64,000 nt of DNA from Haemophilus massiliensis (GCA_000752995.2 LM994635.1:273132-337131), one strand, 5' to 3'; counted from the first letter of the stretch, positions 29,413-38,677 are shown. Made by a program: numbers and translations. The notes: generated by a model not told the origin, from the letters alone.

Positions 29413-30480
29413 ATGAAAAAAACTGCAATCGCATTAGCAATCGCTGGCTTAGCAGCAGCTTCGGTAGCACAAGCAGCGCCACAAGCAAATACTTTCTACG
29501 CTGGTGCAAAAGCTGGTTGGGCATCTTTCCACGATGGTTATACACAAGTTGAAGAAGCGGGTTACGGTTATTTACGTAACTCAGTAACTTACGGTGTATT
29601 CGGTGGTTACCAAATTCTTAACCAAGACAACTTAGGTTTAGCGGTTGAATTAGGCTACGATGATTTCGGTCGTGCTAAATTACGTAAAGAAGGCGTTACT
29701 ATTGCTAAACATACTAACCATGGTGCACATTTGAGCTTAAAAGGTAGCTACGAAGTGTTAGAAGGTTTAGATGTTTACGGTCGTGTTGGCGCAGCTTTAG
29801 TTCGTTCTGACTATAAATTCAAAAAAGGTGAAGAAGTCAGCTCTATCGGTGACAGCGACAACTTAGTTCGTAACCACAGCTTGAAAGTCTCTCCAGTATT
29901 CGCAGCTGGTGTTGAATACAGCTTACCATCATTACCAGAATTAGCATTACGTGTTGAATATCAATGGGTTAACAGCGTTGGTAAATTAGAAGACGCATAT
30001 GGTAACCGTGTTGACTATACACCATGGATCGGTTCTGTAACAGCTGGTTTATCTTACCGTTTCGGTCAAGGTGCTGCACCAATTGCTGCGCCTGAAATCG
30101 TAAGCAAAACTTTCTCTCTGAATTCAGACGTAACCTTTGGTTTCAACAAAGCGAACTTAAAACCTGAAGCGCAGGGCGTGTTAGACGGAATCTACGGTGA
30201 AATCGCTCAATTGAACGCACCACAGGTTGCAGTTGCGGGCTATACCGACCGTATCGGTTCTGAAGCTTACAACTTAAAATTATCACAACGTCGTGCTGAT
30301 ACCGTAGCTAACTACTTAGTTTCTAAAGGCGTTGCTCAGAACGCAATTTCTGCAACAGGTTACGGTAAAGCTAACCCTGTAACAGGTAACAAATGTGATT
30401 CCGTTAAAGCGCGTAAAGCTTTAATCGCATGTTTAGCTGACGACCGTCGTGTAGAAATCGCTGTTAAAGGTAACAAATAA
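29413..30480 (+). CDS. ompA: Outer membrane protein A (OmpA / P5 family)
   Basis: Major outer-membrane protein tying the membrane to peptidoglycan; 355 aa. Signal peptide about 1-21 (ends VAQAAP), an eight-stranded barrel about 25-215 ending in GLSYRFGQ, an Ala/Pro hinge, then an OmpA_C domain (about 235-352; VTFGFNKANLKPEAQGVLDG and peptidoglycan-binding residues in YTDRIGSEAYNLKLSQRRAD). Two Cys near 326 and 341 probably form the usual disulphide. Codon use is strongly biased (TTA Leu, GGT Gly, GTT Val, CGT Arg) compared with its neighbours, as expected for very high expression. A good ribosome-binding site (AGAGGA) and a downstream terminator are present. Confidence 0.97.
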   Translation: MKKTAIALAIAGLAAASVAQAAPQANTFYAGAKAGWASFHDGYTQVEEAGYGYLRNSVTYGVFGGYQILNQDNLGLAVELGYDDFGRAKLRKEGVTIAKHTNHGAHLSLKGSYEVLEGLDVYGRVGAALVRSDYKFKKGEEVSSIGDSDNLVRNHSLKVSPVFAAGVEYSLPSLPELALRVEYQWVNSVGKLEDAYGNRVDYTPWIGSVTAGLSYRFGQGAAPIAAPEIVSKTFSLNSDVTFGFNKANLKPEAQGVLDGIYGEIAQLNAPQVAVAGYTDRIGSEAYNLKLSQRRADTVANYLVSKGVAQNAISATGYGKANPVTGNKCDSVKARKALIACLADDRRVEIAVKGNK

Positions 30481-30510
30481 TTCTTTGTTAATACTTTAAT
30501 GAACTGATTA

Positions 30511-30540
30511 AAAAGGCCTAAACGTAAGTTTAGGTCTTTT
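30511..30540 (+). terminator. Rho-independent terminator of ompA
   Basis: Stem GGCCTAAAC / GTTTAGGTC (one G-U pair) with a 4-base loop, preceded by As and followed by TTTTGTC, about 30 bp after the ompA stop. Confidence 0.82.
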
Positions 30541-30620
30541 GTCGTCTAATGAGGGAGCTGATTAATGAGCCCGAATATAAAAATTAACACATACCTCTTA
30601 TTGGTATAAGGAACTATAAA

Positions 30621-31202
30621 ATGAAAAAATGGTTAGTCGTTATTCTTGTTGTAATTGTTGCGGGTTTTACTTTAATGAGCAGTTATAACGGTCTGGTTCA
30701 GACGGAAGAAAAAATCGACGCGGTTTGGGCGAACGTGGAATCGCAATATCAGCGCCGTGCGGATTTAATCCCGAATTTAGTGAATACGGTGAAAGGTCAG
30801 GCAAATTTTGAGCAGGAAACTTTAACTAAAGTGATTGAAGCGCGAGCGAAAGCCAGCCAGACTAAAATCGATCCGAGCAATATGACGGAAGAACAGCTGG
30901 CGCAATTCCAGCAGGAACAAAATAATGTCGGTTCCGCGCTGTCACGTTTACTGGTTACAGTAGAAAAATATCCGGAGTTAAAAGCACATGACGGCTTTAT
31001 GAATTTACAGTCTCAACTGGAAGGAACCGAGAACCGCATTAATGTAGCACGAAATACCTTCAATAGTGCTGCACGTGAATATAATCAGAAAGTGCGTCAG
31101 TTCCCGACTAAATTGGCCGCAATGATTTTGGGCTTTAAAGAAAAACCTTACTTTAAGTCTGCCGCCGGTTCAGAAAATGCACCGGTAGTCAGTTTTAACT
31201 AA
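30621..31202 (+). CDS. lemA: LemA family protein
   Basis: A 193-aa LemA-fold protein: one N-terminal membrane helix (about 4-22) and a long helical bundle outside or inside the membrane. The LemA signature is complete: YNGLVQTEEKIDAVWANVES (about 23-42), QYQRRADLIPNLVNTVKG (about 43-60), LQSQLEGTENRINVARN (about 134-150) and the end VRQFPTKLAAMILGF. LemA proteins occur next to TPM-domain proteins in many bacteria, as here with the next two genes, but their molecular task is not established. Ribosome-binding site AAGGAA lies about 10 bp upstream of the ATG. Confidence 0.92.
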   Translation: MKKWLVVILVVIVAGFTLMSSYNGLVQTEEKIDAVWANVESQYQRRADLIPNLVNTVKGQANFEQETLTKVIEARAKASQTKIDPSNMTEEQLAQFQQEQNNVGSALSRLLVTVEKYPELKAHDGFMNLQSQLEGTENRINVARNTFNSAAREYNQKVRQFPTKLAAMILGFKEKPYFKSAAGSENAPVVSFN

Positions 31203-31206
31203 ATAT

Positions 31207-31668
31207 ATGGTTGACATTATGCCGTTATTTTCAAGAATTCCCTTTGATAAACAACAGATTGAGGATGCGATAGCACACCTTGAATTACAAACGTCGGCGG
31301 AATTACGGGTTTATATCGAACGTTATATGAGCGATTGCGATGAAGGTTGTTCGGTTATCGAACGGGCGTTGCGGATTTTTGAACAGCTGGAAATGCACGC
31401 TACACAAGCGCACAACGGCGTATTGATTTATATTGCTTATAAGGATCATCAGTGCGCCGTGATTGGTGATTTGGGAATTCATCAGTATGTTGGCGAAGAT
31501 TTCTGGCAGCAACAATGCGCGTTGATGACGGCAGATTTTAAAGGACATCGCTACACTGACGGCATAGTTCATTGCATTCAGCGTATCGCCGAGAAACTGG
31601 CGGTACATTTTCCTATTCAGCCGAACGATACCAATGAATTGGATAATGAGGTGATCATTCATGATTAA
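31207..31668 (+). CDS. TPM-domain protein (no signal peptide)
   Basis: A 153-aa protein consisting essentially of one TPM (DUF477) domain. It begins IPFDKQQIEDAIAHLELQTSAELRVYIERYM (about 11-41) and has GVLIYIAYKDHQCAVIGDLGIHQYVG (about 77-102), the usual central strand and helix. It lacks a signal peptide or membrane helix and so is probably cytoplasmic, unlike the next gene. It contains several Cys near 39-45 (SDCDEGCSVIE). The ATG at 31207 is 4 bp after lemA; a second in-frame ATG at 31219 is also possible. It overlaps the next TPM gene by 8 bp. Function unknown. Confidence 0.82.
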   Translation: MVDIMPLFSRIPFDKQQIEDAIAHLELQTSAELRVYIERYMSDCDEGCSVIERALRIFEQLEMHATQAHNGVLIYIAYKDHQCAVIGDLGIHQYVGEDFWQQQCALMTADFKGHRYTDGIVHCIQRIAEKLAVHFPIQPNDTNELDNEVIIHD

Positions 31669-32446
31669 ACTGATGCAAAGTGCGGTGATTTTTTTCTGTA
31701 TTTTGCTTAGCCTGGCGGCTTCGGCAGTCAACTTTCCTGCAGCACCTAATCCGTTTCGCTATGTGAATGATTATACCAATCGCTTAAGTGCGAATGAAAA
31801 ACAGCAACTAGAAAACAAGTTGATCGCTTATTCGCAGGAAACCAGCTCGCAAATCGCTGTGGTACTTATTCCTACCACCGAGGACTATGATATCGCGCAG
31901 TATGCCTTTGAGCTAGGGGATAAATGGGGCATCGGACGCAAGCAGCTGAATAACGGCGTATTAATGCTGATTGCAGTTAATGACCGTAAAATTTTTATTG
32001 CTACTGGGCAAGGGCTGGAAGGCGTATTGCCGGATGCTTTTTTGTCGCAGACTATTCGCAGCGTAATTACACCGCAGTTTAAGCAGGGCAATTATGCCCG
32101 CGGCATCAGCAACGGTCTGGATAATATTATCGCCGCCAGCAAGAGTGAATTTGCCCCCGAGTCGCAGCAGCAAAATGATATGGGCGAATATATTCCTTTT
32201 ATTATGATTACAATCTTTGTACTGATTGTCATTTTCGGGGAAATACAGTGGCGCAAAACCCCTTATATCAGCCCGACCAATAACCATAGCGGGCAGATAC
32301 TGCGTCGGCAGTCCACTATCGGGCGGCGTCATAACCGCAGTATCGGTGGTGGATTCGGCAGCGGCGGTGGCGGATTTGGCGGAGGTTCCGGAGGCGGCTT
32401 CGGCGGTGGCGGATTTGGCGGCGGCGGTGCCGGCGGCAGCTGGTAA
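31661..32446 (+). CDS. Secreted/membrane TPM-domain protein with Gly-rich tail (YgcG-like)
   Basis: A 261-aa protein with signal peptide about 1-22 and a TPM domain about 28-155 (VNDYTNRLSANEKQQLENKL; SQIAVVLIPTTEDYDIAQYAFELGDKWGIG; GVLMLIAVNDRKIFIATGQGLEGVLPDAF). A membrane helix follows (about 171-187). The low-complexity tail (about 222-261) is built of GGG, GFGG and SGG units and ends GGSW. TPM domains are linked to photosystem repair phosphatases and to envelope proteins; an activity in bacteria is not proven. It overlaps the preceding TPM gene by 8 bp. A USS lies near the start (31678). Confidence 0.87.
   Translation: MIKLMQSAVIFFCILLSLAASAVNFPAAPNPFRYVNDYTNRLSANEKQQLENKLIAYSQETSSQIAVVLIPTTEDYDIAQYAFELGDKWGIGRKQLNNGVLMLIAVNDRKIFIATGQGLEGVLPDAFLSQTIRSVITPQFKQGNYARGISNGLDNIIAASKSEFAPESQQQNDMGEYIPFIMITIFVLIVIFGEIQWRKTPYISPTNNHSGQILRRQSTIGRRHNRSIGGGFGSGGGGFGGGSGGGFGGGGFGGGGAGGSW
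31678..31686 (+). repeat. DNA uptake signal sequence (USS) inside a signal-peptide coding region
   Basis: AAGTGCGGT followed by GATTTTTTT within the first codons of the TPM gene at 31661; the USS encodes part of the signal peptide (residues QSAVIFF). Confidence 0.8.
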
Positions 32447-32529
32447 TAGTTGATTATGCTGGTCGGATTATTGGTATCTGCCGGAGCTTATGTTACAATC
32501 AGCGCACTTCATTATATACGAGGACGATT

Positions 32530-32859
32530 ATGGAAACCCTAGATAAAATCAAAAAACAAATCAGTGAAAACCCAATTCTTATTTATATGAAAGGTTCGCC
32601 GAAATTTCCGTCTTGCGGTTTTTCCGCTCGCGCGGTAGAAGCGCTGATCAACTGCAAAGTGCCTTTCGGTTATGTGGATATTTTGCAACATCCGGATATT
32701 CGTGCCGAACTGCCGGTCTATGCCAATTGGCCGACTTTTCCGCAATTATGGGTCGAGGGAGAGTTAATCGGTGGCTGCGATATTATCTTGGAAATGTTCC
32801 AGCAAGGCGAGTTGCAACCCCTGTTGACCGAGGTGGCGGAAAGACATCCGCAGGCATAA
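32530..32859 (+). CDS. grxD: Monothiol glutaredoxin (Grx4)
   Basis: A 109-aa CGFS-type monothiol glutaredoxin that carries [2Fe-2S] clusters and takes part in Fe-S assembly and iron sensing. The motif is PKFPSCGFSARA (about 24-35). The glutathione- and cis-Pro region NWPTFPQLWVEGELIGGCDI (about 67-86) is complete. It is monocistronic: ribosome-binding site GAGGA lies upstream and two hairpins end transcription. It immediately precedes the large iron-uptake block, which is transcribed towards it. Confidence 0.95.
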   Translation: METLDKIKKQISENPILIYMKGSPKFPSCGFSARAVEALINCKVPFGYVDILQHPDIRAELPVYANWPTFPQLWVEGELIGGCDIILEMFQQGELQPLLTEVAERHPQA

Positions 32860-32874
32860 TGCGTTACCGATAAC

Positions 32875-32902
32875 ATCCGCTGATAATAAGGCGGATTTTT
32901 TA
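32875..32902 (+). terminator. Rho-independent terminator of grxD
   Basis: Stem ATCCGC / GCGGAT with a 10-base loop, followed by TTTTTATT, 15 bp after the grxD stop. A second, stronger hairpin follows at 32936. Confidence 0.75.
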
Positions 32903-32935
32903 TTCCGCGAGCTTACCTGAAACACAATGATTATT

Positions 32936-32967
32936 GACCGCACTTTTAAAGTGCGGTCCGTTTTTTT
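32936..32967 (+). terminator. Inverted USS pair acting as terminator
   Basis: Two USS cores face each other (ACCGCACTT at 32937-32945 and AAGTGCGGT at 32949-32957), forming the 11-bp stem GACCGCACTTT / AAAGTGCGGTC followed by CGTTTTTTT. USS pairs commonly serve as terminators in Haemophilus. The T-run overlaps the stop codon of the convergent receptor gene, so the hairpin insulates grxD from the iron operon; on the minus strand no T-run follows. Confidence 0.85.
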
Positions 32968-34981
32968 ACCATTTATAACTGATTTCCGCGCTGATTTTGC
33001 GCCCTTCACCGTAATAGCAGGAATAATAACAGCCCGACAGGTATTTTTTATTCGTCAGATTGGAAATGTTGGCTTGTAGCTCCCAGTGTTTAGCCAGTGG
33101 ATATTTCAGCATGAAATCCCACAGCGTAACCGCTGGCAGCTTATATCCCGGATTGCCTATTTCATCAGTGGAGGTGCCGATATAGCGGAATCCAGCACCT
33201 AACAGCAGCCCCTCCAGCATATTATCTTTGAAAGCATAGGTTGCACGCGCCGATGCCGTATGGCGTGGAATCAACGGTTTGCGCACTTCGGTACCGTCGG
33301 TTTTGTCTTGGTTGGCTTGAATGTAAGTATAAGCCAAAGCTGCAGCAATATTATCGGTCAGATTGAAATCCGCATTAACCTCAACACCGCGGCTGCGTTG
33401 TTTGCCCGCTTGTGTGGTGATTGCACCGGTCTGCACGAAACCGTTTTCTTCCTTAAGATGAAAATAGGCGACAGAGAATTTTCCGTCGATAAAGCTCGGC
33501 AGATATTTAATACCGGCTTCATATTGCTTGCCTTTTAACGGCTCATAGCGTTTGCCCTGACCGTCGTTTCCGGCAACCGGTTCAAATGATTCGGAATAAC
33601 TGAAATAAGGTGATAATCCGTTTTCGGCAACATACATCATACCGCCGGAATAAGTGGTTTCATGATTACGATAGCTTTCTTTTATGCCGAACGTATCGGA
33701 ATCGCCATGCGCCCGATCATGCCGCAAGCCGGCGGAAAAGCGCCAATTGGCAATGCTCAGCTGATCTTGCAGGTAAAAACCCAGTTGACGTTGTTTTACC
33801 TCGTAAGGATTAACGCTCGGTTCGCGGATTCCTGTATAAATCGGGGCAAGCGCATTTAATGTGTTACCTGAACCGTAGCCGTATTTCCCGCTTGCACTGT
33901 TATGCTTATATTCAATACCGCCGAGTAAGGTATTTTCGCCACCGTCAAAGCGCCAAGTTTTGGCTAATCGATTATCCAAAGTATGATTGCGGGTGAGTAC
34001 ATCGACAAACAGCGAACCTTGTTGAATCGTTGGAAAGGCGAGTATGTAACTGTAGTAGCCGGATAATTGTTTACGATCGTCCGCGTTAAAGCGATAGGTT
34101 TGGGTATAAATTAAATCGCTGCCGAAATTATGTTTAAATTCATACCCGACAGAATATGCCTTACGATCCAGATAATCCGTTGTCGGATCGCCGAGATTGG
34201 TACGGCGGGAAATGGTGCCGGCAGAGGTGTCAAGCGTGCCGATAAGCGGATAAAAAGAAGTGGTCGGTACACCTACATCTTTTTGTATGCTGGCAAGCAG
34301 CGTTAACGATGAACGATCAGAAATATCCCAAGTCAGGCTTGGTGCGAAATAATAGCGTTCCAGCCAAGTTCCATTGGTTTCGCCGTGTTTTTTATTATAG
34401 TTGCCCACCAAACGATAACGCAGATTGTCCGCGGCACTATCGCTGATATCCAGACTTAAACCGCGTTCACTGCGATTACCGATTTTAGCTTTAAACTCTC
34501 CCTGCGGCGTTTGGGTCGGTCGTTTGCTGACGAGATTGAGCAAACCGCCCGTTTTGGCCGAACCATAAGTTAAGGAGTCGGCACCTTTGATGATCTCAAT
34601 GGTTTCAAAACCATATAGATCCGGGTTCCAGCCGGAATAACCGCCTTTATAAAAGGAAGAACCGTCAAGTGTGACCGTGGCATCGAAACCACGGATTTTT
34701 AACCAATCGCTGTCGTCTAAATCCGCACCGTAGGTTTGTGATAAGGTACCGGATTCATAGCGTAGCGCGGCATCCAGTTGGCTGACACCCATATCAGCGA
34801 TTTGTTGGCTGTCTATAGTGTTGACGGATTTCGGCGACAGATATTCCACTTTACCGCTTTTGACTACGGAACCGACGACTTCAATTGCTTCCAGTGCTTC
34901 TTTTTTATCTTCCGCATAGGCGGAACTAAGTGCAAGCAGCACGGCGCTTGCGATACCGGTATAAATAAATGATTTCTTCAT
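32966..34981 (-). CDS. fhuA: TonB-dependent ferrichrome-type siderophore receptor
   Basis: A 671-aa outer-membrane siderophore receptor. Signal peptide about 1-23 (cut after AYA). A TonB-box-like stretch AIEVVGSV (about 32-39) precedes the plug domain (about 50-160; LKIRGFDATVTLDG, GFETIEIIKGADSLTYG, GGLLNLVSKRP). The 22-strand barrel ends in KISAEISYKW with a terminal aromatic. The FhuA-like C-terminal cysteine motif is present (SGCYYSCYYGEGR, about 650-662). It comes last in the order fhuC-D-B-receptor, the same as the fhuCDBA operon of Actinobacillus pleuropneumoniae, so ferrichrome is the likely ligand. The exact siderophore is inferred from operon context. Confidence 0.88.
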   Translation of the reverse strand: MKKSFIYTGIASAVLLALSSAYAEDKKEALEAIEVVGSVVKSGKVEYLSPKSVNTIDSQQIADMGVSQLDAALRYESGTLSQTYGADLDDSDWLKIRGFDATVTLDGSSFYKGGYSGWNPDLYGFETIEIIKGADSLTYGSAKTGGLLNLVSKRPTQTPQGEFKAKIGNRSERGLSLDISDSAADNLRYRLVGNYNKKHGETNGTWLERYYFAPSLTWDISDRSSLTLLASIQKDVGVPTTSFYPLIGTLDTSAGTISRRTNLGDPTTDYLDRKAYSVGYEFKHNFGSDLIYTQTYRFNADDRKQLSGYYSYILAFPTIQQGSLFVDVLTRNHTLDNRLAKTWRFDGGENTLLGGIEYKHNSASGKYGYGSGNTLNALAPIYTGIREPSVNPYEVKQRQLGFYLQDQLSIANWRFSAGLRHDRAHGDSDTFGIKESYRNHETTYSGGMMYVAENGLSPYFSYSESFEPVAGNDGQGKRYEPLKGKQYEAGIKYLPSFIDGKFSVAYFHLKEENGFVQTGAITTQAGKQRSRGVEVNADFNLTDNIAAALAYTYIQANQDKTDGTEVRKPLIPRHTASARATYAFKDNMLEGLLLGAGFRYIGTSTDEIGNPGYKLPAVTLWDFMLKYPLAKHWELQANISNLTNKKYLSGCYYSCYYGEGRKISAEISYKW

Positions 34982-35031
34982 TTTGACCTTCCTATAATGA
35001 GTAACATAAATCCGGCATTTGCCGTGGGAAA

Positions 35032-36987
35032 TTAAATTTTTCGCATTGCAATTAAGAAATAAGATCCACCGACTAGGGTGACGACCAAGCCGGCGGGAAT
35101 TTCATAAGGAAATAAGAGTTGTCGCCCGAACCAATCGGCAATGATCATAATCAGACAACCTAATAACGCGGAAAACAGAATTTGTTGCGATGCTTTGGTT
35201 ACGCCCAAGAATCGAGTTAAGTGCGGTACCAATAAACCGACAAAACTTAACGGACCGATAATCAATGTTGCGAGTGCGGTTAACAGCGCACTGAATAAAA
35301 TCAGAATCCATCGCGTCTGTAGCAGGTTTAACCCCAGTGATTGTGCTATCGGCGCCTGTAATGCCAGCAATTCCAGCCAGCGTGAAAAGAGCAGGCTCAA
35401 TGCTAATAGCCCAAGACTGAGGAAGAAAAACGGTAGCGCGAACATCACATCCGCTTGTTGGGTTGAACCGGATGTCCAAGCGATCAACTGGCTGACACGC
35501 GGATTGCCGCCGGCGATGACGAGGCTTTGCATTGTGTTGAACAGTGCCGATAAACTTATTCCGGTCAACAGTACTTTTTCCGGCAACATGCCGTTGCGTT
35601 GATTTATCGCACTTAATATAAACAATGCAATGATTGCACCGATAATTCCTGCCACCCAGAAAAACGCGGGCCGGGAGGCAGAAAAGAGAAATAATGCGAC
35701 TAAAATACCCATGCCGGTGCCGGAAGATACGCCTAATAGCTCAGGACTTGCCATAGGGTTTAGGGTCAGACGCTGCATGAATACTCCGGCAATGGCTAAT
35801 AATATCCCCACAGCGGCGGCGGTTAAAATGCGCGGGTAACGCAGTGCCAGTAATGGATCGGAAAATGCCGACCAATGCCATTGGTTACCGCTTTTGCCGA
35901 GACTCAGCGCGATGCCGACAGCGGCGAGCAATGCTACGCTCAGCATGATCGGATAGTGCGGTTTAAATATTCGTTTGATTTGGTACGGCATTTGCGGAAT
36001 TCGTCCGTTGTCAGACAACGCCCTAAACATCAGCCATAACAATAACGGTGTGCCTAATAACGAAGTGACCGCGCCGGTCGGTAAATTGATGTGTTTGAAT
36101 AATGTGAGTAACTGTAGAGATAAATCCGTGATACTCAATAATAAGGCACCGGTTGAAAATGCGCCGATAAGCTGGTACGGAAAGGTACGGATGCCCAACT
36201 GACGTACCAGCGTTGCCGCCGCTAATCCGATAAACCCCAACATACCTACCGCACTGACTACCGCGGCGATTAAATAGGCACTGATAAGGATACCGATAAA
36301 GCGTAGACGACTTACCGGCAACCCCAGACTGCGAGCATTGTCTTCGTTCAGCGACAGCATTGCAAACGGGCGGCGTAACAATGCGATTAGCCCTAACAAG
36401 GGCAGGGTTTGCATGAACAGCCATTGACTGTCGCGCCAGCTTTCCTGTGCCAACGATCCCGCACCCCATTGGGCTAAACCGCGGCTTTCTTCGGGATAAA
36501 ACAACATCATTATGGCGCTGAAAGAACCAAGGTAAAGATTCACCACTAAACCGGCAAGAATCAGTAATAAGGGGGAGATCGTTTTGCGCCAAGCCAGTGC
36601 CAGCACTAAAACCAGACTCAGCCCGGCACCGAGCACGGCAATAAGCGTTGCGCCGTTTTCCAATAGATCCGGCATGAAAATCGCACAGACAAACAGGCTG
36701 AATTGCGCACCGGCGCTGATACCGAGGGTGTTATCGGAAGCAAGCGGATTTGCTGTTACCTGTTGCAGTAAAAGGCTGGCAATGCCTAATATACCGCCGG
36801 CAATAAGAGCGATACAGATACGCGGCAGGGTATAGCTTTGTAACAATAATAGCGCCAGTGATTCGCTCGGCAGAAAAAGTGCGAGCGGTGATTGATTGGC
36901 CGGTAATTGCCATGCTAGCAGTGCGATTAACAGCGTCACAAAAATCAGACTTAACGCGATGAAAAATAAGCGCTGATTTTTTACCAT
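35032..36987 (-). CDS. fhuB: Ferrichrome ABC transporter permease (fused double permease)
   Basis: A 651-aa inner-membrane permease made of two fused FecCD-type halves (about 1-325 and 335-651), together about 20 helices. Each half keeps the FecCD signatures: NPLASDNTLGISAGA (about 75-90) in the first and NPMASPELLGVSSGTG (about 408-423) in the second, and each has a coupling-type GxxxAAxxR segment near its end. The single fused chain is specific to FhuB-type hydroxamate systems. The start at 36987 (MVKNQRLFF) is preferred over an ATG at 37113 that lies within fhuD. It overlaps the fhuD stop by 7 bp. Confidence 0.93.
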   Translation of the reverse strand: MVKNQRLFFIALSLIFVTLLIALLAWQLPANQSPLALFLPSESLALLLLQSYTLPRICIALIAGGILGIASLLLQQVTANPLASDNTLGISAGAQFSLFVCAIFMPDLLENGATLIAVLGAGLSLVLVLALAWRKTISPLLLILAGLVVNLYLGSFSAIMMLFYPEESRGLAQWGAGSLAQESWRDSQWLFMQTLPLLGLIALLRRPFAMLSLNEDNARSLGLPVSRLRFIGILISAYLIAAVVSAVGMLGFIGLAAATLVRQLGIRTFPYQLIGAFSTGALLLSITDLSLQLLTLFKHINLPTGAVTSLLGTPLLLWLMFRALSDNGRIPQMPYQIKRIFKPHYPIMLSVALLAAVGIALSLGKSGNQWHWSAFSDPLLALRYPRILTAAAVGILLAIAGVFMQRLTLNPMASPELLGVSSGTGMGILVALFLFSASRPAFFWVAGIIGAIIALFILSAINQRNGMLPEKVLLTGISLSALFNTMQSLVIAGGNPRVSQLIAWTSGSTQQADVMFALPFFFLSLGLLALSLLFSRWLELLALQAPIAQSLGLNLLQTRWILILFSALLTALATLIIGPLSFVGLLVPHLTRFLGVTKASQQILFSALLGCLIMIIADWFGRQLLFPYEIPAGLVVTLVGGSYFLIAMRKI

Positions 36988-37862
36988 GATTCGCCTCCGT
37001 GCAGTAGCCCGTGCGCCAGTAATTCGGCAAAACGCTGTGCCGAAGGAATTGCACCGAACGTCCAAACTGCGGGAAGAATCAGCGGATCTTGCGCCATACC
37101 GAGATGTTGCCACAAGGTATTATGCCGCAGTGCGGTGGCAATGTCGGCGGGATAAGGCTGCACAACGACAAAACGGCTATTAGCGGGCAGTGCCGCCAGT
37201 TGTGTTACCTCAATCGTCTGAAAACCCCAATCATTATGTTCGCCTTGCCAAGCATTATAAAAACCGAGTTGCTGCAATACTGCACCGAAAGGACTGTTTT
37301 CGGCATAAATGCGCAAATGACGGGTATCAATAAACTGCACCAAAATTATCGGGCGGTCAGTAAAGTGTTGTAAGTGCGGTCGAATTTCCGCGATTTTTTG
37401 TTGAAATTGATTCAGTAAACGATCCGCATTTTCCGTTTTACCAATTAAGCGTGCGACTTGATAAGTGGCATGGACAACATTTCGCCACGCATTGCCCGGT
37501 CGATAAAAATCGACGATTTCCACCGTACCGAATTTCTCCAGTAACGGCGTCGCAGAAGCATAAAAACTGCTGTTAATAAAAGAGAGCGGTTTACCTTGTA
37601 ACCGCTGTGACAATGCCAGTATTTGTTCGGGATTTGGCTGCATACGAATGCCGAGATCGACTATATTGTCCGGTAATTCTGGCTGCATAACCCAGCGCCG
37701 ATAACTTTTTACATCCCCTAGCGCCAGCGGAGGTTGCTCCAACGCAAGCAGGGTTTCGGCCACTGTCCAGTCAAGGGTGGCATAGGTGCTATGCGATTGT
37801 GCTTGCATTCCCTGAGTCCAAAGAGGTAGCCAGCCGAAAATAAAAAACAGAATATAACGCAT
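36981..37862 (-). CDS. fhuD: Ferrichrome ABC transporter periplasmic binding protein
   Basis: A 293-aa class III binding protein that delivers hydroxamate siderophores to FhuBC. Signal peptide about 1-21 (cut near MQAQS). Typical FhuD segments are TLDWTVAETLLALEQPPLALGD (about 28-49), LGIRMQPNPEQILAL (about 69-83), the long connecting helix (about 130-165) and FGAIPSAQRFAELLAHGLL near the C-terminus. The substrate is inferred from the fused FhuB partner. It lies between fhuC (1-bp gap) and fhuB (7-bp overlap). Confidence 0.92.
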   Translation of the reverse strand: MRYILFFIFGWLPLWTQGMQAQSHSTYATLDWTVAETLLALEQPPLALGDVKSYRRWVMQPELPDNIVDLGIRMQPNPEQILALSQRLQGKPLSFINSSFYASATPLLEKFGTVEIVDFYRPGNAWRNVVHATYQVARLIGKTENADRLLNQFQQKIAEIRPHLQHFTDRPIILVQFIDTRHLRIYAENSPFGAVLQQLGFYNAWQGEHNDWGFQTIEVTQLAALPANSRFVVVQPYPADIATALRHNTLWQHLGMAQDPLILPAVWTFGAIPSAQRFAELLAHGLLHGGESW

Positions 37863-37863
37863 A

Positions 37864-38628
37864 TCAATAAAAACTCACCGGGCGATCACAATGAGGATGA
37901 TCGATAACATTCAGTCGAATTCCATAAATTGCCTGTAACGATTCGGTATTGACGATTTGACGGGCATTTCCTTGCACCAGTATGTGACCGCTGTGCAACG
38001 CAATAAGTCGGTCACAAAAGCGTGCCGCCAGATTAATATCATGGATGACGATCACCACCCCGAGATTCAGATCTCGGCTCAGGGTAGACAATAATTGCAT
38101 CACTTCCACCTGATGAGCAATATCCAGTGGCGCAAGGGGTTCGTCCAGCAATAAAAAACGGCTTTGCTGCGTCAATAGCATCGCCAGCCAGACGCGTAGA
38201 CGTTCACCGCCGGATAATGTATCAACCAATTGCGCGGCGAATTTTTCCGTTTGAGTCAATTGCATGGCGCGCAGTATTGCCAGCTGATCCGTTTCAGTTT
38301 TGCGCCCGAATAAACCGTTCCAAGCATAACGCCCCATATTTATCAATTCGACGCCGGTCAGGTTGGTGCTCAAAGGTAGGTGTTGCGGTAAATAGGCGAC
38401 CTGTTTTGCAAAATCACGATGATTCCAATGCTTAATGGATTTATCATTAAGCAGAATTTCTCCGCCGCTTGCTGTTTGCTGGCGCGCCATCAGTTTAAGC
38501 AGCGTGGATTTGCCCGACCCGTTGTGCCCGATAAGTCCGTAAACTTTACCGGCTTGCACAGACAATGTGGTCGGCGCCAGCAAAGTGCGGTCGGAAATGG
38601 AAAAGAAAACGCGGTTGAGTTGAAACAC
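37864..38628 (-). CDS. fhuC: Ferrichrome ABC transporter ATP-binding protein
   Basis: A 254-aa ATPase of the FecE/FhuC class. Walker A GHNGSGKST (about 34-42), Q-loop YLPQHLP (about 80-86), signature LSGGERLRVWLAMLL (about 138-152), Walker B FLLLDEPLAPLD (about 158-169) and the switch His in VIHDINLA (about 193-200) are intact. It is first in the fhuCDBA operon; the upstream 130 bp should carry the promoter and a weak Fur-like site. The gene contains a USS near its 5' end (about 38582). Confidence 0.94.
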   Translation of the reverse strand: MFQLNRVFFSISDRTLLAPTTLSVQAGKVYGLIGHNGSGKSTLLKLMARQQTASGGEILLNDKSIKHWNHRDFAKQVAYLPQHLPLSTNLTGVELINMGRYAWNGLFGRKTETDQLAILRAMQLTQTEKFAAQLVDTLSGGERLRVWLAMLLTQQSRFLLLDEPLAPLDIAHQVEVMQLLSTLSRDLNLGVVIVIHDINLAARFCDRLIALHSGHILVQGNARQIVNTESLQAIYGIRLNVIDHPHCDRPVSFY

Positions 38629-38677
38629 TGCTATTCACCGTTGATGGTTGCTTAATTTTGAATCGCTGAATTATAGA

